This document shows, one piece after another, positions 14,481 to 21,867 of a stretch of 21,867 nt of DNA. The notes beneath the pieces are model-generated. The model saw nothing but the letters and a program-made list of their open reading frames with translations, was not told the DNA's origin and ran no database searches. Position 1 is the stretch's first letter, and each line of letters opens with the position of its first letter. A program made the position numbers and the translations under genes. The stretch is from positions 1-21,867 of the forward strand of contig CAJPNN010000019.1 in assembly GCA_905372035.1 (NCBI GenBank), given 5' to 3'. The DNA is from Bacillota bacterium (GTDB taxonomy: Bacteria; Bacillota; Clostridia; Peptostreptococcales; Anaerovoracaceae).

Positions 14481-15447
14481 ATATCATCTCTAATTCTTTT
14501 TCAACTTCTCGCAATATCATTTCCTTTGCTTCGGAAATATCTTTATTTATGGTACAACCAGCAGCTTTTACATGTCCTCCCCCGCCGAACAATGAACTTA
14601 TTTTGGAAACATCCGCTTCTTTCTTAGCCCTCATGCTGACTTTGACCTCTTCTTCACCCATCTCTTTCAGGAAAACCGATATTTCAACGCCATCAAGACT
14701 TCTAAGAATTTCAACTATACCCTCCGTATCTTCCATAAGCGTTCCCGTCTCTTCAAGCATTTTTTGAGTAACAACGGTACATGCTCCCCTGCCGTCATAA
14801 AACATCTCTATATTCCCTATTATTTTATTTTCCAGCATTAACTTTTCAGGTTTGACACTCTGAAAAAGTTTTATTCCGACCGTAATATGATCTATACCTG
14901 TCTTGTAAAGCTCACTTACTATTTTATGGCTTCTTGCGGTTGTATTTGCATTTTGAAATTTTCCCGTATCCGTATTTATTCCGGCGTATATTTTTTCTGC
15001 AGCTTCCTTTGAAATTTCTATTTTCATGGCTTTGAGCAAAAGATAGATGATTTCGGCAGTAGCCGCCGAGTCGGGTTCAACATAATTGTAATCTCCGAAA
15101 AACGTATTTGTAAGATGATGATCTATGTTTATACAAATCTCCCCACTTCTAAAAATCTTCCGTCTTTCGGGGAAACGCTCCATATCACTGCAATCTACCG
15201 CAACCGATATATAGTTGCCCTTAAAAGGCAACTCTTCTACACACATATCTACAACCAAAAATTTGAGATATTCCGGCACTTTGTCTTCGATCATGATCCA
15301 TGCATTTTTACCTTGCTCTCTAACAGCCTGACATAGAGCCGCAGCCGATCCTAATGTATCACCGTCTCCTAAAATATGCGTTATTATAAGTATATTGTCA
15401 TATTCGAGAATTTTGTCGCCTATTTTTTTCAACGAGTCATTCTTCAT
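14473..15447 (-). CDS. nrnA: DHH/DHHA1 phosphoesterase, NrnA-type (nanoRNase / pAp phosphatase)
   Basis: NrnA degrades short RNAs of two to five nucleotides and dephosphorylates pAp, using manganese. Motif I is HILGDGDTLGS (H24, D28, D30), where the usual proline before the first aspartate is glycine. Motif II contains D85 (VAVDCSD), motif III is DHH at 109-111, and motif IV includes INTDTGKF near residue 160. The C-terminal DHHA1 domain ends with the GGGGH substrate loop (288-292). All metal ligands are intact. The 324-residue length is normal. The start overlaps rbfA by 11 bases. Confidence 0.93.
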   Translation of the reverse strand: MKNDSLKKIGDKILEYDNILIITHILGDGDTLGSAAALCQAVREQGKNAWIMIEDKVPEYLKFLVVDMCVEELPFKGNYISVAVDCSDMERFPERRKIFRSGEICINIDHHLTNTFFGDYNYVEPDSAATAEIIYLLLKAMKIEISKEAAEKIYAGINTDTGKFQNANTTARSHKIVSELYKTGIDHITVGIKLFQSVKPEKLMLENKIIGNIEMFYDGRGACTVVTQKMLEETGTLMEDTEGIVEILRSLDGVEISVFLKEMGEEEVKVSMRAKKEADVSKISSLFGGGGHVKAAGCTINKDISEAKEMILREVEKELEMIYG

Positions 15448-15826
15448 CTTCCACCTCTTCAGTTTTCAGCTCATCCAAAACATGAGAAATATATCTGCCA
15501 TATTCCATTGATTCGTCAATTTTAAATATCAGCTCCGGAACATGTCTAAGTTTTATTTTCTTTCCGATTTCACGTCTCATAAGTCCTTTTGCTCTGTCTA
15601 AAGCCGCCAAAACATTTTTTTTATCATCTTTCGATGCTCCCTGCAAGCTTCTTCCCAAAACACTGAAATAGCAGGTGGCGTAACTGCCGTCAGGCGTAAC
15701 CGAAACGCCCGTTATACTTATCATATTTTCTTTAAGCACGGGATCCTTGATTTCTCGTATGAGCATCTCCCCCAAAAGTTTCTTTATTTCCTCTGACAGC
15801 CTTGCCGTCCTATATCCTCTGCCCAT
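15437..15826 (-). CDS. rbfA: Ribosome-binding factor A
   Basis: RbfA binds the 30S subunit and aids 16S rRNA 5'-end maturation. The 129-residue protein shows RTARLSEEIKKLLGEML, REIKDP, ISITGVSVTPDGSYATCYFSV, and RHVPELIFKIDESMEYG, the KH-like fold pattern. The ATG is one base after the infB stop (TGATATG). The acidic C-terminus EEVEDEE overlaps the nrnA start. Confidence 0.96.
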   Translation of the reverse strand: MGRGYRTARLSEEIKKLLGEMLIREIKDPVLKENMISITGVSVTPDGSYATCYFSVLGRSLQGASKDDKKNVLAALDRAKGLMRREIGKKIKLRHVPELIFKIDESMEYGRYISHVLDELKTEEVEDEE

Positions 15827-15827
15827 A

Positions 15828-18317
15828 TCAGTTTCTTTCTATTTCCTCCATCTTAAATGCCTCGATCTCATCACCGATTTTTATATCGTTGTAGTTTTCA
15901 AGACCGATGCCGCATTCATAGCCCTGAATTACTTCTTTTGCATCATCTTTATATCTTTTCAAACTCGATATTTTACCTTCATGTATAACAATTCCGTCCC
16001 TTATAAGTCTTATATCGGCATTTCTCCGGACTTTCCCTTCCACTACATATGCTCCTCCGACTACTCCTATCCCCGGAACCTTGAAAGTATCTCTTATTTC
16101 AATTTTACCCAAAACCACTTCTTTAAACACGGGATCAAGCATGCCTTTCATTGCGGCTTCCACATCATCTATCACATCATATATAACTCTATATGTCCTT
16201 ATTTCAATGCCTTTACTATCCGCCAATGCCGTTATCCCGCTGCTCGGCCGCACATTGAAAGCAATTATTACGGCACCCGCCGTATTTGCCAGCATGATAT
16301 CCGACTCTGTAACGGTTCCGACGCCGGAATGTATAATCTTTACCCTTACATTCTCATTTTTCAATTTTTCAAGTGAAGTTATAAGCGCTCCTACCGATCC
16401 CTGCACATCTCCCTTTATTATAAGGTTCAGTATTTTCGTTTCACCTTCCTGAATCTGGCTGAACAGTTTTTCTAAAGTGGTGCTGGAATTTCTCGCCATT
16501 ATTTCTTCACGAAGTTTTTCTTTTCTGTTTTCTGCAATATCCCTTGCAAGCCTGTCATCTTTTACCGCATGGAATTCATCCCCCGCTTCCGGAACGTCTG
16601 TCAAACCTAAGATTTCAACAGCTGTTCCCGGCGCCGCCTTATTTATAATTTCACCCTTAAAATTAGTCATGGCTCTTATTCTTCCGCTACAGGTACCTGC
16701 GACCACGGAATCACCCGTTTTCAATGTTCCGTTAAGAACAAGCAGTGTGGAAACCGGTCCTTTTGACTTATCCAGCCTTGCCTCTATTACAGTACCGTGA
16801 GCCTTTCTTTCCGGGTTTGCTTTTAACTCTAAAACCTCAGCTTGAAGCAAAATCATTTCTAAAAGATTGTCTATTCCTTCTCCGCTTTTTGCGGAAACAG
16901 GTACAGAAATTGTATCTCCTCCCCAATCTTCTACCAAAATTCCGTGCTCCGTCAAATCTTTTTTTACAACATCCGGATTCGCTCCCGGTTTATCTATTTT
17001 ATTTATTGCAACAATTACAGGCACCCCTGCCGCTTTCGCATGACTTATCGATTCAATAGTCTGAGGTTTGACGCTGTCATCCGCCGCCACCACCAGTACG
17101 GCTATATCCGTAACATGTGCTCCCCTAGCTCTCATGGCGGTGAACGCCTCATGTCCCGGCGTATCCAAAAATACGATTTTTTGTCCGTCAACCACAACTT
17201 CCGATGCTCCTATATGCTGTGTTATGCCTCCTGACTCCGTAGATGTTACACTGGTTTTCCTTATTGCATCAAGAAGTGAGGTCTTACCGTGATCTACATG
17301 TCCCATAACGGTTATTATCGGCGGTCTGTTCTTAAGATCTTCTTCTTTATCTTCAAACAGTTCCAATCCTTCTTCCAAGAGCTGTTCTTCTACATTTCCT
17401 ATAACTACGTCGATCCCCATCTCTTCCGCTAATATCAGGACCGTATCTTCATCTATATTCTGATTCATGTTTGCCATGATCCCCAGCTTCATAAGTTTCA
17501 TGATAACCTGAGAAATGGAAACTTCCACCTGTTCCGCAAATCCCGCAACAGTGATGGGAACATTTATTACAACAGTTCCTTCAGGAAGAACTTCTTCCGG
17601 TATTTCCTGCTCATGCTGCTTTTCAAGCTTCTGCTGCTTATATTTCGATGCCTTGCCTTTTTGTGCTTTCTTCAAATCTAAAGGCTGAAAATCTCTGTCC
17701 TTGTTTTTGTCATTTTTACGTTTCCTGGAATTTCTGCCCGCTCCATGCTCCGCCTGCTTATTTTTTTCTTTGAACTTATTCTCTTTTTCCCTTCTGCTTG
17801 CAGGCCTCTTGTCTATCAACTCTCCGGCACCGCCATGATCTTTTTCTGCCGGTTTATGATTTCTGTCTCTTTTCCCGTCATTAAAGTCTTTTTTTTCTCC
17901 CTGCCTTTTTCCTGAATCTCCCCTTCGGATATTTTTTCCTTGTCTTCCACGGGCATTATCGTTTCTCTCGTTTACGGCTCCGCCTTTAGATGTTCTGTCT
18001 TCTCTTTGAGCCGCATCCGCTTTCCCTGTCTTATCCGCAGTTTTATGTACAGGTCTCACCTCAGGTTTAGAATCTTTTTTTGGAATACTCGCACCTGTCT
18101 CACCTGCTTTCGCTTCATGTCTTTGGGCCTTCACTATTTTAGTGTCATGCTTTTTGCTTTCATTACCCGAACTTTTTCTGATCTTATCGGCATCTTCGGT
18201 TTCAATAACACTTAAATGACTCTTGACTTCAATACCGACCTTAAGCAATTTTTCTATAGTTTCTTTGCTGCTTATTTCAAGTTCTTTTGCAAGCTCATAT
18301 ACTTTAATTTTTCCCAT
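15828..18317 (-). CDS. infB: Translation initiation factor IF-2
   Basis: IF-2 is the GTPase that delivers initiator tRNA to the 30S subunit and promotes subunit joining. The 829-residue protein starts with an IF2_N helix-turn ([20 protein letters not shown]). A long basic, low-complexity linker (~50-240) is rich in K, R, D, E and G, and a second IF2_N-like segment lies near 253-305. The G domain has G1 GHVDHGKT (339-346), G3 DTPGH (385-389) and G4 NKID (439-442). The C-terminal beta-barrel and fMet-tRNA domains end in [22 protein letters not shown]. The ATG overlaps the ylxQ stop as TAATG. Confidence 0.98.
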   Translation of the reverse strand: MGKIKVYELAKELEISSKETIEKLLKVGIEVKSHLSVIETEDADKIRKSSGNESKKHDTKIVKAQRHEAKAGETGASIPKKDSKPEVRPVHKTADKTGKADAAQREDRTSKGGAVNERNDNARGRQGKNIRRGDSGKRQGEKKDFNDGKRDRNHKPAEKDHGGAGELIDKRPASRREKENKFKEKNKQAEHGAGRNSRKRKNDKNKDRDFQPLDLKKAQKGKASKYKQQKLEKQHEQEIPEEVLPEGTVVINVPITVAGFAEQVEVSISQVIMKLMKLGIMANMNQNIDEDTVLILAEEMGIDVVIGNVEEQLLEEGLELFEDKEEDLKNRPPIITVMGHVDHGKTSLLDAIRKTSVTSTESGGITQHIGASEVVVDGQKIVFLDTPGHEAFTAMRARGAHVTDIAVLVVAADDSVKPQTIESISHAKAAGVPVIVAINKIDKPGANPDVVKKDLTEHGILVEDWGGDTISVPVSAKSGEGIDNLLEMILLQAEVLELKANPERKAHGTVIEARLDKSKGPVSTLLVLNGTLKTGDSVVAGTCSGRIRAMTNFKGEIINKAAPGTAVEILGLTDVPEAGDEFHAVKDDRLARDIAENRKEKLREEIMARNSSTTLEKLFSQIQEGETKILNLIIKGDVQGSVGALITSLEKLKNENVRVKIIHSGVGTVTESDIMLANTAGAVIIAFNVRPSSGITALADSKGIEIRTYRVIYDVIDDVEAAMKGMLDPVFKEVVLGKIEIRDTFKVPGIGVVGGAYVVEGKVRRNADIRLIRDGIVIHEGKISSLKRYKDDAKEVIQGYECGIGLENYNDIKIGDEIEAFKMEEIERN

Positions 18318-18646
18318 TACAACACCTCGCCTTCCGGCAGTATCTCAATCTGTTTCGCTATTACATCCGCGAACCCTGAATCCTTTACGGCAAAAATTCC
18401 TTTCCCTTCTTTGCCTACTGCCTTAGATATCTCTTCACTTTTACCGTACAATTTATATGAAACGTTGTTGGCATTTGCTGTTTCAACAAGTTTTTTCCTG
18501 CTGTTTTCACCCACGCCGTCCGTTATTATAAGTAAGAAAACCTTGCCCTTTTTCATCTCCGCAATACATGTATTATATCCGCTCACCAGTTGCCCCGCCT
18601 TTTGTGCAAAGCCAAGGTATCCTAAAATTTTATTCCTGTTATTCAT
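18317..18646 (-). CDS. ylxQ: L7Ae-family RNA-binding protein YlxQ
   Basis: The 109-residue protein begins ILGYLGFAQKAGQLVSGYN and contains LLIITDGVGENSRKK, the L7Ae/L30e fold signature of kink-turn RNA-binding proteins. The role of YlxQ in bacteria is not firmly known; the position between ylxR and infB is standard. I chose the ATG at 18646 because it aligns with the family start and overlaps ylxR by only eight bases; the open frame extends further upstream into ylxR without support. Confidence 0.92.
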   Translation of the reverse strand: MNNRNKILGYLGFAQKAGQLVSGYNTCIAEMKKGKVFLLIITDGVGENSRKKLVETANANNVSYKLYGKSEEISKAVGKEGKGIFAVKDSGFADVIAKQIEILPEGEVL

Positions 18647-18905
18647 ATTTATCGAACTCCTTTGAAAGGTTGTCCATATCCTCCGGTGAGATATCCGTAC
18701 CCAAACTTCTTGCAAAAGCTTTTTTCTTATTTGCCTTTGCAAAGCAATCGGCATTAGGACAAACATAAACACCTCTACCGTTTGCCTTACCCGTCTTATC
18801 TAAAAGCAAACCTTCCTGACTCCACACGATCCTTAAAAGTTCCTTTTTAGGTTTGGACTCCATACAGCCTACACACTTTCTCATCGGAATTTTTTTTGTT
18901 TTCAA
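18639..18905 (-). CDS. ylxR: YlxR family protein (RnpM, RNase P modulator)
   Basis: The product is 88 residues, MKTKKIPMRKCVGC at its start and GRGVYVCPNADCFAKA in the middle, with the family pattern IP-RxCVGC and GRGxYxC. YlxR/RnpM of Bacillus subtilis is a nucleic-acid-binding protein reported to modulate RNase P. I place the start at the TTG at 18905, because AGGTGA lies five bases before it and the family begins a few residues before IPMRKC. The frame stays open upstream to 18953, overlapping nusA, with no ribosome site. A TTG start implies modest translation. Confidence 0.88.
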   Translation of the reverse strand: MKTKKIPMRKCVGCMESKPKKELLRIVWSQEGLLLDKTGKANGRGVYVCPNADCFAKANKKKAFARSLGTDISPEDMDNLSKEFDKYE

Positions 18906-18927
18906 TAAAATCACCTGTTTCTCATTG

Positions 18928-20166
18928 CTATTCTTCAAATTTCTGTTCTTCAAGTTCGCCTATCCATTCTTCATCGGCTATATCTTCGTAATCTTTACCG
19001 TTAAGTTCCCCTTCTTCTCCGTAATCTTCATCAAAATCGTCATCCTCGAAATCGTCATACTGTTCAAATATATCCTGCTCTTCAAAACCGTCATAATCAG
19101 CCATCGTTCCGTCGCCATCAGGGAAAAATTGACTGTGACTCTTTATATCTATCTTCCAGTTACAGAGCTTAGCCGCAAGTCTTACATTCTGACCTTCTCG
19201 TCCTATTGCTAAAGAAAGTTGGTAATCCGGCACAATAGCTATAGAAGTTTTCTCTATCATATTCACAATAACTTTTTCCACCTTGGACGGACTTAACGCT
19301 CCCTCTATCAATTCTTTAGGGTTGTCACTCCACGATATTATATCTATTTTTTCTCCGTTGATTTCATCACAAATGTTTTGTACTCTTACTCCTCTCGGTC
19401 CTACGCATGCCCCTATAGCATCTATCTCATTTTCAGATGTATAGACTGCGATCTTCGATCTTGATCCTGCTTCTCGTGCAACGCTTCTTATTTCAACGAG
19501 ACCTTCCGAAATCTCAGGAACTTCCAACTCGAACAATCTCTTAACGAGTTCCGGTGTGGATCTCGACAGATAGATCTGCGGTCCTTTTGCGCCTTTCCTC
19601 ACATCCGTCACATAGAACTTCATCATATTTCCAAGCTCGTACATTCCCGCCTCAAACTCTTCTTCAACCCTGTCCTGCGGCAAAACAAGACCTTCCGCTT
19701 TACCGATGTTAACTATAATAACTTCTCTGCCCATACCGCTTATCGTTCCTGAAATTATCTCGCCCTTTCTGTTGAGGTAATCTTCATAAACCATTCCTCT
19801 TTCGGCTTCTCTTATCCTCTGCTTAACGACCTGCTTCGCCGTCTGCGCTGCAATTCTCCCGAAATTCGCCGGAGTCACAGGTATCCTCACAGAATCTCCT
19901 ATTTCAAATTTATTGTCGATCTTTCTCGCTTCTTCCAAAGAAATCTCATTTATCTCATCAGTTACTTCCTCAGCAACCTGTCTTACCATGAAAACTCCAA
20001 TATCTCCCGTCAACCTGTCAATGTTCACTAAAACATTTTCGCTCGTTCCGTAATTTTTCTTGTAAGCTGATACTAAAGCCGATTCGATGGCTTCAAATAA
20101 AATCTCCTTGGAAATACCCTTTTCTCTTTCTATTTCTTCAACAGCAGTTATAAAATCTTTGTTCAT
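18928..20166 (-). CDS. nusA: Transcription termination/antitermination factor NusA
   Basis: NusA binds RNA polymerase and nascent RNA and modulates pausing and intrinsic termination. The 412 residues hold the N-terminal polymerase-binding domain (1-~125, with EREKGISKEILFEAIESALVSAYKK), an S1 domain (~134-200), and two KH domains with GACVGPRG (252-259) and LAIGREGQNVRLAAKL (~319-334). From about residue 351 a 62-residue tail contains 30 Asp or Glu, longer and more acidic than in Bacillus NusA. The gene follows rimP by 21 bases, with a GGGAGG site before the ATG. Confidence 0.97.
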   Translation of the reverse strand: MNKDFITAVEEIEREKGISKEILFEAIESALVSAYKKNYGTSENVLVNIDRLTGDIGVFMVRQVAEEVTDEINEISLEEARKIDNKFEIGDSVRIPVTPANFGRIAAQTAKQVVKQRIREAERGMVYEDYLNRKGEIISGTISGMGREVIIVNIGKAEGLVLPQDRVEEEFEAGMYELGNMMKFYVTDVRKGAKGPQIYLSRSTPELVKRLFELEVPEISEGLVEIRSVAREAGSRSKIAVYTSENEIDAIGACVGPRGVRVQNICDEINGEKIDIISWSDNPKELIEGALSPSKVEKVIVNMIEKTSIAIVPDYQLSLAIGREGQNVRLAAKLCNWKIDIKSHSQFFPDGDGTMADYDGFEEQDIFEQYDDFEDDDFDEDYGEEGELNGKDYEDIADEEWIGELEEQKFEE

Positions 20167-20187
20167 TGCGTACTTTCCTCCCTATTT

Positions 20188-20661
20188 CTACATAACCACA
20201 GCTAAATTTATCTTTGATATAAGTACTCTGTCTATTAAAATATCATTATCGTCCACCGATACTGTCACTTTTTCTTCATCAAAAGCCTTTAATATACCCT
20301 CAATATTCTTCGAGTTGTCAAATTTTTTATACAGAGACACCTCCACCTTTCTTCCTATATATCTTTCCATATGCTTATCGGTATAAAGTTGCCTATCCAT
20401 ACCCGGAGATGAAACTTCAAGGTAATAATTTTGCTCAATCGGATCCTCTTTATCCAGCACCTCACTCAAATATCTGCTGACTTTTTCACAATCGCCGGTG
20501 GATATATTTCCTTTATTATGACCACTGTTATCGACATAAACTCTTAGAAACCAGTCCTTCCCCTCTTTTATGAATTCCGTATGATACAGCTCATAACCGT
20601 TCTCGACAAGAAAATCTCTCAAATTTTCTTCAATAAAATCCTTGATTTTAATTTTTGCCAT
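20188..20661 (-). CDS. rimP: Ribosome maturation factor RimP
   Basis: RimP binds free 30S subunits and helps their assembly. The 157-residue protein shows the family pattern ENGYELYHTEFIKEGKDWFLRVYVD, GDCEKVSRYLSEVLDKED, and YYLEVSSPGMDRQL, followed by the C-terminal SH3-like domain (GRKVEVSLYKKF, VSVDDNDILIDRVLISKINLA). I place the start at the ATG at 20661, directly after GGAGGGATT. An in-frame extension to 20712 runs through the leader hairpin and is not used. It is the first gene of the ten-gene operon. Confidence 0.95.
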   Translation of the reverse strand: MAKIKIKDFIEENLRDFLVENGYELYHTEFIKEGKDWFLRVYVDNSGHNKGNISTGDCEKVSRYLSEVLDKEDPIEQNYYLEVSSPGMDRQLYTDKHMERYIGRKVEVSLYKKFDNSKNIEGILKAFDEEKVTVSVDDNDILIDRVLISKINLAVVM

Positions 20662-20692
20662 AATCCCTCCAGATAATTTTTTATAAAAATGA

Positions 20693-20716
20693 AAGAGCGG
20701 GAACAGCCCCACTCTT
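20693..20716 (-). terminator. Terminator-like hairpin in the rimP-nusA operon leader (candidate attenuator)
   Basis: On the minus strand AAGAGTGGG (20708-20716) pairs with CCCGCTCTT (20693-20701) around a six-base loop, with one G-U pair. It is followed by TCATTTTTAT and further A/T. It lies between the operon promoter and the rimP ATG, 20 bases after the predicted start. A hairpin plus U-rich tail inside a leader suggests attenuation; because NusA is encoded downstream, feedback by NusA is an attractive inference. Confidence 0.65.
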
Positions 20717-20742
20717 CAATAACAAATTCATAACACATGTAT

Positions 20743-20771
20743 ATGATAGCATAAACTATAGGAAAACACAA
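20743..20771 (-). promoter_or_regulatory. Promoter of the rimP-to-fabV operon
   Basis: On the minus strand TTGTGT (20766-20771), a 17-base spacer and TATCAT (20743-20748) precede the leader hairpin. The expected start is near 20736, giving a ~75-base leader. A TTGACA further upstream (about 20789-20794) has no -10 at proper distance. A small AAGATG/CATCTT stem (20770-20785) just upstream could be a weak terminator for the preceding gene. Confidence 0.5.
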
Positions 20772-20830
20772 GATGAAAACATCTTAGTTGTCAAGACATA
20801 TGTTGTACTGCGAAATTACAAAAACATAAA

Positions 20831-21583
20831 CTATGATATGTCCACCGTTACAATCTTATTTGTCGGCAATTCATTTACTACATCAGTCAAAATTGACAGT
20901 GTATTTAGCAAAAGACACTCTCTCAGCAATCCTCCTGCAAACGTATCTGTTTCTGTTAAATAAGCTCTCTGCGTTTTTTCAGCAACTTGTAAAAATTTTT
21001 CATCCTTATTTCTATGATTCAAATCAGATTTTTCAACGCCGTTTATACAGTCAGAATTGATATAATCAATTTTTCCCTCAGTGTTTATACAGTTCAATTT
21101 AACTTTTTTATCATCATTATAAGTAAATATGTCTATATTTCTTGGTTTTAAGGAAAATTGTTTTATTATACTCTTATCATATTTTATAAAAAATAAATCA
21201 TTTCGATATTCGGAACCCGACTTATATTTTGTGGGAGCATCATCAACATTAAATGAGCCTTCATTGGCGAATTCCCTTTTCAAACTATTCCGAATTAAAT
21301 AGAAACTGCTTTCGGAAAGTCTTTTCTTATCTATATGAAAAATAATATGATCTGCACTTTCATATTCGGATGAGTGCCTTAAAGCTCTCCATTTTTCTTC
21401 CATATCCAACTTAAATCCGAAATATTCAATCTCCATTACTCTCTTACACAGCTCGGAATCAAGATCCTGCAAGCGAAATATATAATATTCGTTAGTTCTT
21501 ACCGTTCCTCTTTCTTCTAACATCCGTGTCGCTTCCTCAAACCCTCCTCTCCGAAAAAACTCAATCCTTCTAAAATTACTCAT
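20831..21583 (-). CDS. Hypothetical protein, 250 residues
   Basis: I do not recognise this protein. It is soluble, without signal peptide or membrane span, and rich in charged residues, Asn and Tyr. An N-terminal part (1-~125) begins FRRIEFFRRGGFEEATRMLEE. A middle portion has several I/V-N-x-D strands (IDIFTYNDDKKVKLNCINT). The last ~40 residues form a likely helix, AGGLLRECLLLNTLSILTDVVNELP. The ATG follows AGGAGG by nine bases, so it is very likely a real gene. It is a single-gene unit downstream of an rRNA operon and behind a promoter with PhoP-like direct repeats. The low G+C matches the neighbourhood. Confidence 0.85.
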   Translation of the reverse strand: MSNFRRIEFFRRGGFEEATRMLEERGTVRTNEYYIFRLQDLDSELCKRVMEIEYFGFKLDMEEKWRALRHSSEYESADHIIFHIDKKRLSESSFYLIRNSLKREFANEGSFNVDDAPTKYKSGSEYRNDLFFIKYDKSIIKQFSLKPRNIDIFTYNDDKKVKLNCINTEGKIDYINSDCINGVEKSDLNHRNKDEKFLQVAEKTQRAYLTETDTFAGGLLRECLLLNTLSILTDVVNELPTNKIVTVDIS

Positions 21584-21623
21584 TTGTTCGTTCCTCCTAA
21601 AGATATAAATATATGTTATTTAT

Positions 21624-21679
21624 ATTATATAATCTGATATGTAAACAAAGGGTAAATAAAGAGTAAACGCACTGTAAAT
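21624..21679 (-). promoter_or_regulatory. Promoter with four 11-bp-spaced TTTAC repeats (PhoP/OmpR-type box)
   Basis: On the plus strand GTAAAC, GTAAAT, GTAAAC and GTAAAT begin at 21641, 21652, 21663 and 21674, an exact 11-bp period. On the minus strand they read TTTAC direct repeats followed by TATAAT (21624-21629). The boxes cover roughly -24 to -62 and there is no -35. This matches the layout of PhoP-activated promoters of Bacillus (TT(A/T)ACA-like repeats, five-base gaps). Confidence 0.7.
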
Positions 21680-21816
21680 TTTTGCTTATTCACAAGCTTT
21701 TTTTAATATTTTCTTATCCGAACTTTAGTGAAATAATATATATGAGTCTTCTTTAACTGCTCCTCTCAGCATAATCATTACCTCTACAATTTCAAATTTT
21801 GATGATTACTACAAAA

Positions 21817-21840
21817 AGCTGAGTGCAAATGCACTCAGCT
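21817..21840 (-). terminator. rRNA operon terminator
   Basis: AGCTGAGTGC (21817-21826) pairs perfectly with GCACTCAGCT (21831-21840) around a four-base loop. On the minus strand a TTTTT run follows (plus-strand AAAAA at 21813-21817). It lies 11 bases after the 5S rRNA 3' end. Confidence 0.92.
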
Positions 21841-21851
21841 CTACTGCTTAA

Positions 21852-21867
21852 GCGGCAACGTCCTACT
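21852..21867 (-). rRNA. 5S rRNA, 3'-terminal fragment at window edge
   Basis: On the minus strand the last bases read AGTAGGACGTTGCCGC, the well-known 3' end of bacterial 5S rRNA (…GAGAGTAGGACGTTGCC…). The exact 3' end may be a few bases further left. The strong terminator right after it supports the call. The rest of the rRNA operon lies beyond the window. Confidence 0.88.

Noticed and set aside
18906..18953. Longer YlxR N-terminus overlapping nusA
   Set aside because: The extra residues do not match the family and lack a ribosome site; the TTG at 18905 has AGGTGA upstream.
20662..20712. RimP extension or upstream peptide through the leader
   Set aside because: The open frame runs through the terminator-like hairpin with no ribosome site, while GGAGGG sits right before the ATG at 20661.

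Overview
The window looks like an AT-rich chromosome segment of a low-GC Gram-positive anaerobe, most likely class Clostridia. The evidence is the rimP-nusA-ylxR-ylxQ-infB-rbfA-nrnA-truB-ribF gene order, AGGAGG-type ribosome binding sites, consensus housekeeping promoters, a YtrA-type GntR regulator paired with a DUF5808-type membrane protein, and a FabV-type enoyl reductase. I cannot name a genus from sequence alone. Family names are recognised from memory of motifs; no database search was run.

Left part (1-3821): the 3' part of an AraC-family regulator and its terminator; a 483-bp gap holding an unusual 93-94-bp tandem repeat; a two-gene zinc/manganese-type ABC importer (ATPase and permease, no binding protein); a single tRNA-Arg(CCG) with its own near-consensus promoter; and a convergent ZIP-family metal transporter. 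Both transporter types suggest divalent metal uptake, probably zinc.

Middle (4030-11230, all minus strand) holds four short transcription units. They are a secreted copper-amine-oxidase-N-like 'stalk' protein of unknown role; a GntR regulator with a multi-spanning DUF5808-type membrane protein, read from a promoter embedded in an 18-bp-arm palindrome; a homologue of the F420-0:glutamate ligase family (CofE); and an M20 amidohydrolase of the N-carbamoyl-amino-acid/allantoate type. Two direct copies of a short sequence resembling an insertion-sequence end lie just after the CofE homologue.

Right part (11390-20661, minus strand) is one tightly packed operon in transcription order: rimP, nusA, ylxR, ylxQ, infB, rbfA, nrnA, truB, ribF, fabV. 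Many junctions overlap or touch (TAATG, ATGA). It joins ribosome maturation, transcription elongation/termination, translation initiation, RNA turnover, tRNA pseudouridylation, flavin cofactor synthesis and, unusually, a fatty-acid enoyl reductase. Its leader carries a terminator-like hairpin that could act as an attenuator.

Right edge (20831-21867): an unrecognised 250-residue protein whose promoter carries four TTTAC repeats at an exact 11-bp period (a PhoP/OmpR-type box), then an intrinsic terminator and the last bases of a minus-strand 5S rRNA, so an rRNA operon lies just outside the window.

No CRISPR array, intact insertion sequence, prophage or obvious defence system is visible. The most interesting unexplained signals are the alternating promoter-motif array before the ABC importer, the PhoP-like box on an unknown gene, the structured rimP leader and the CofE homologue without any F420 context.
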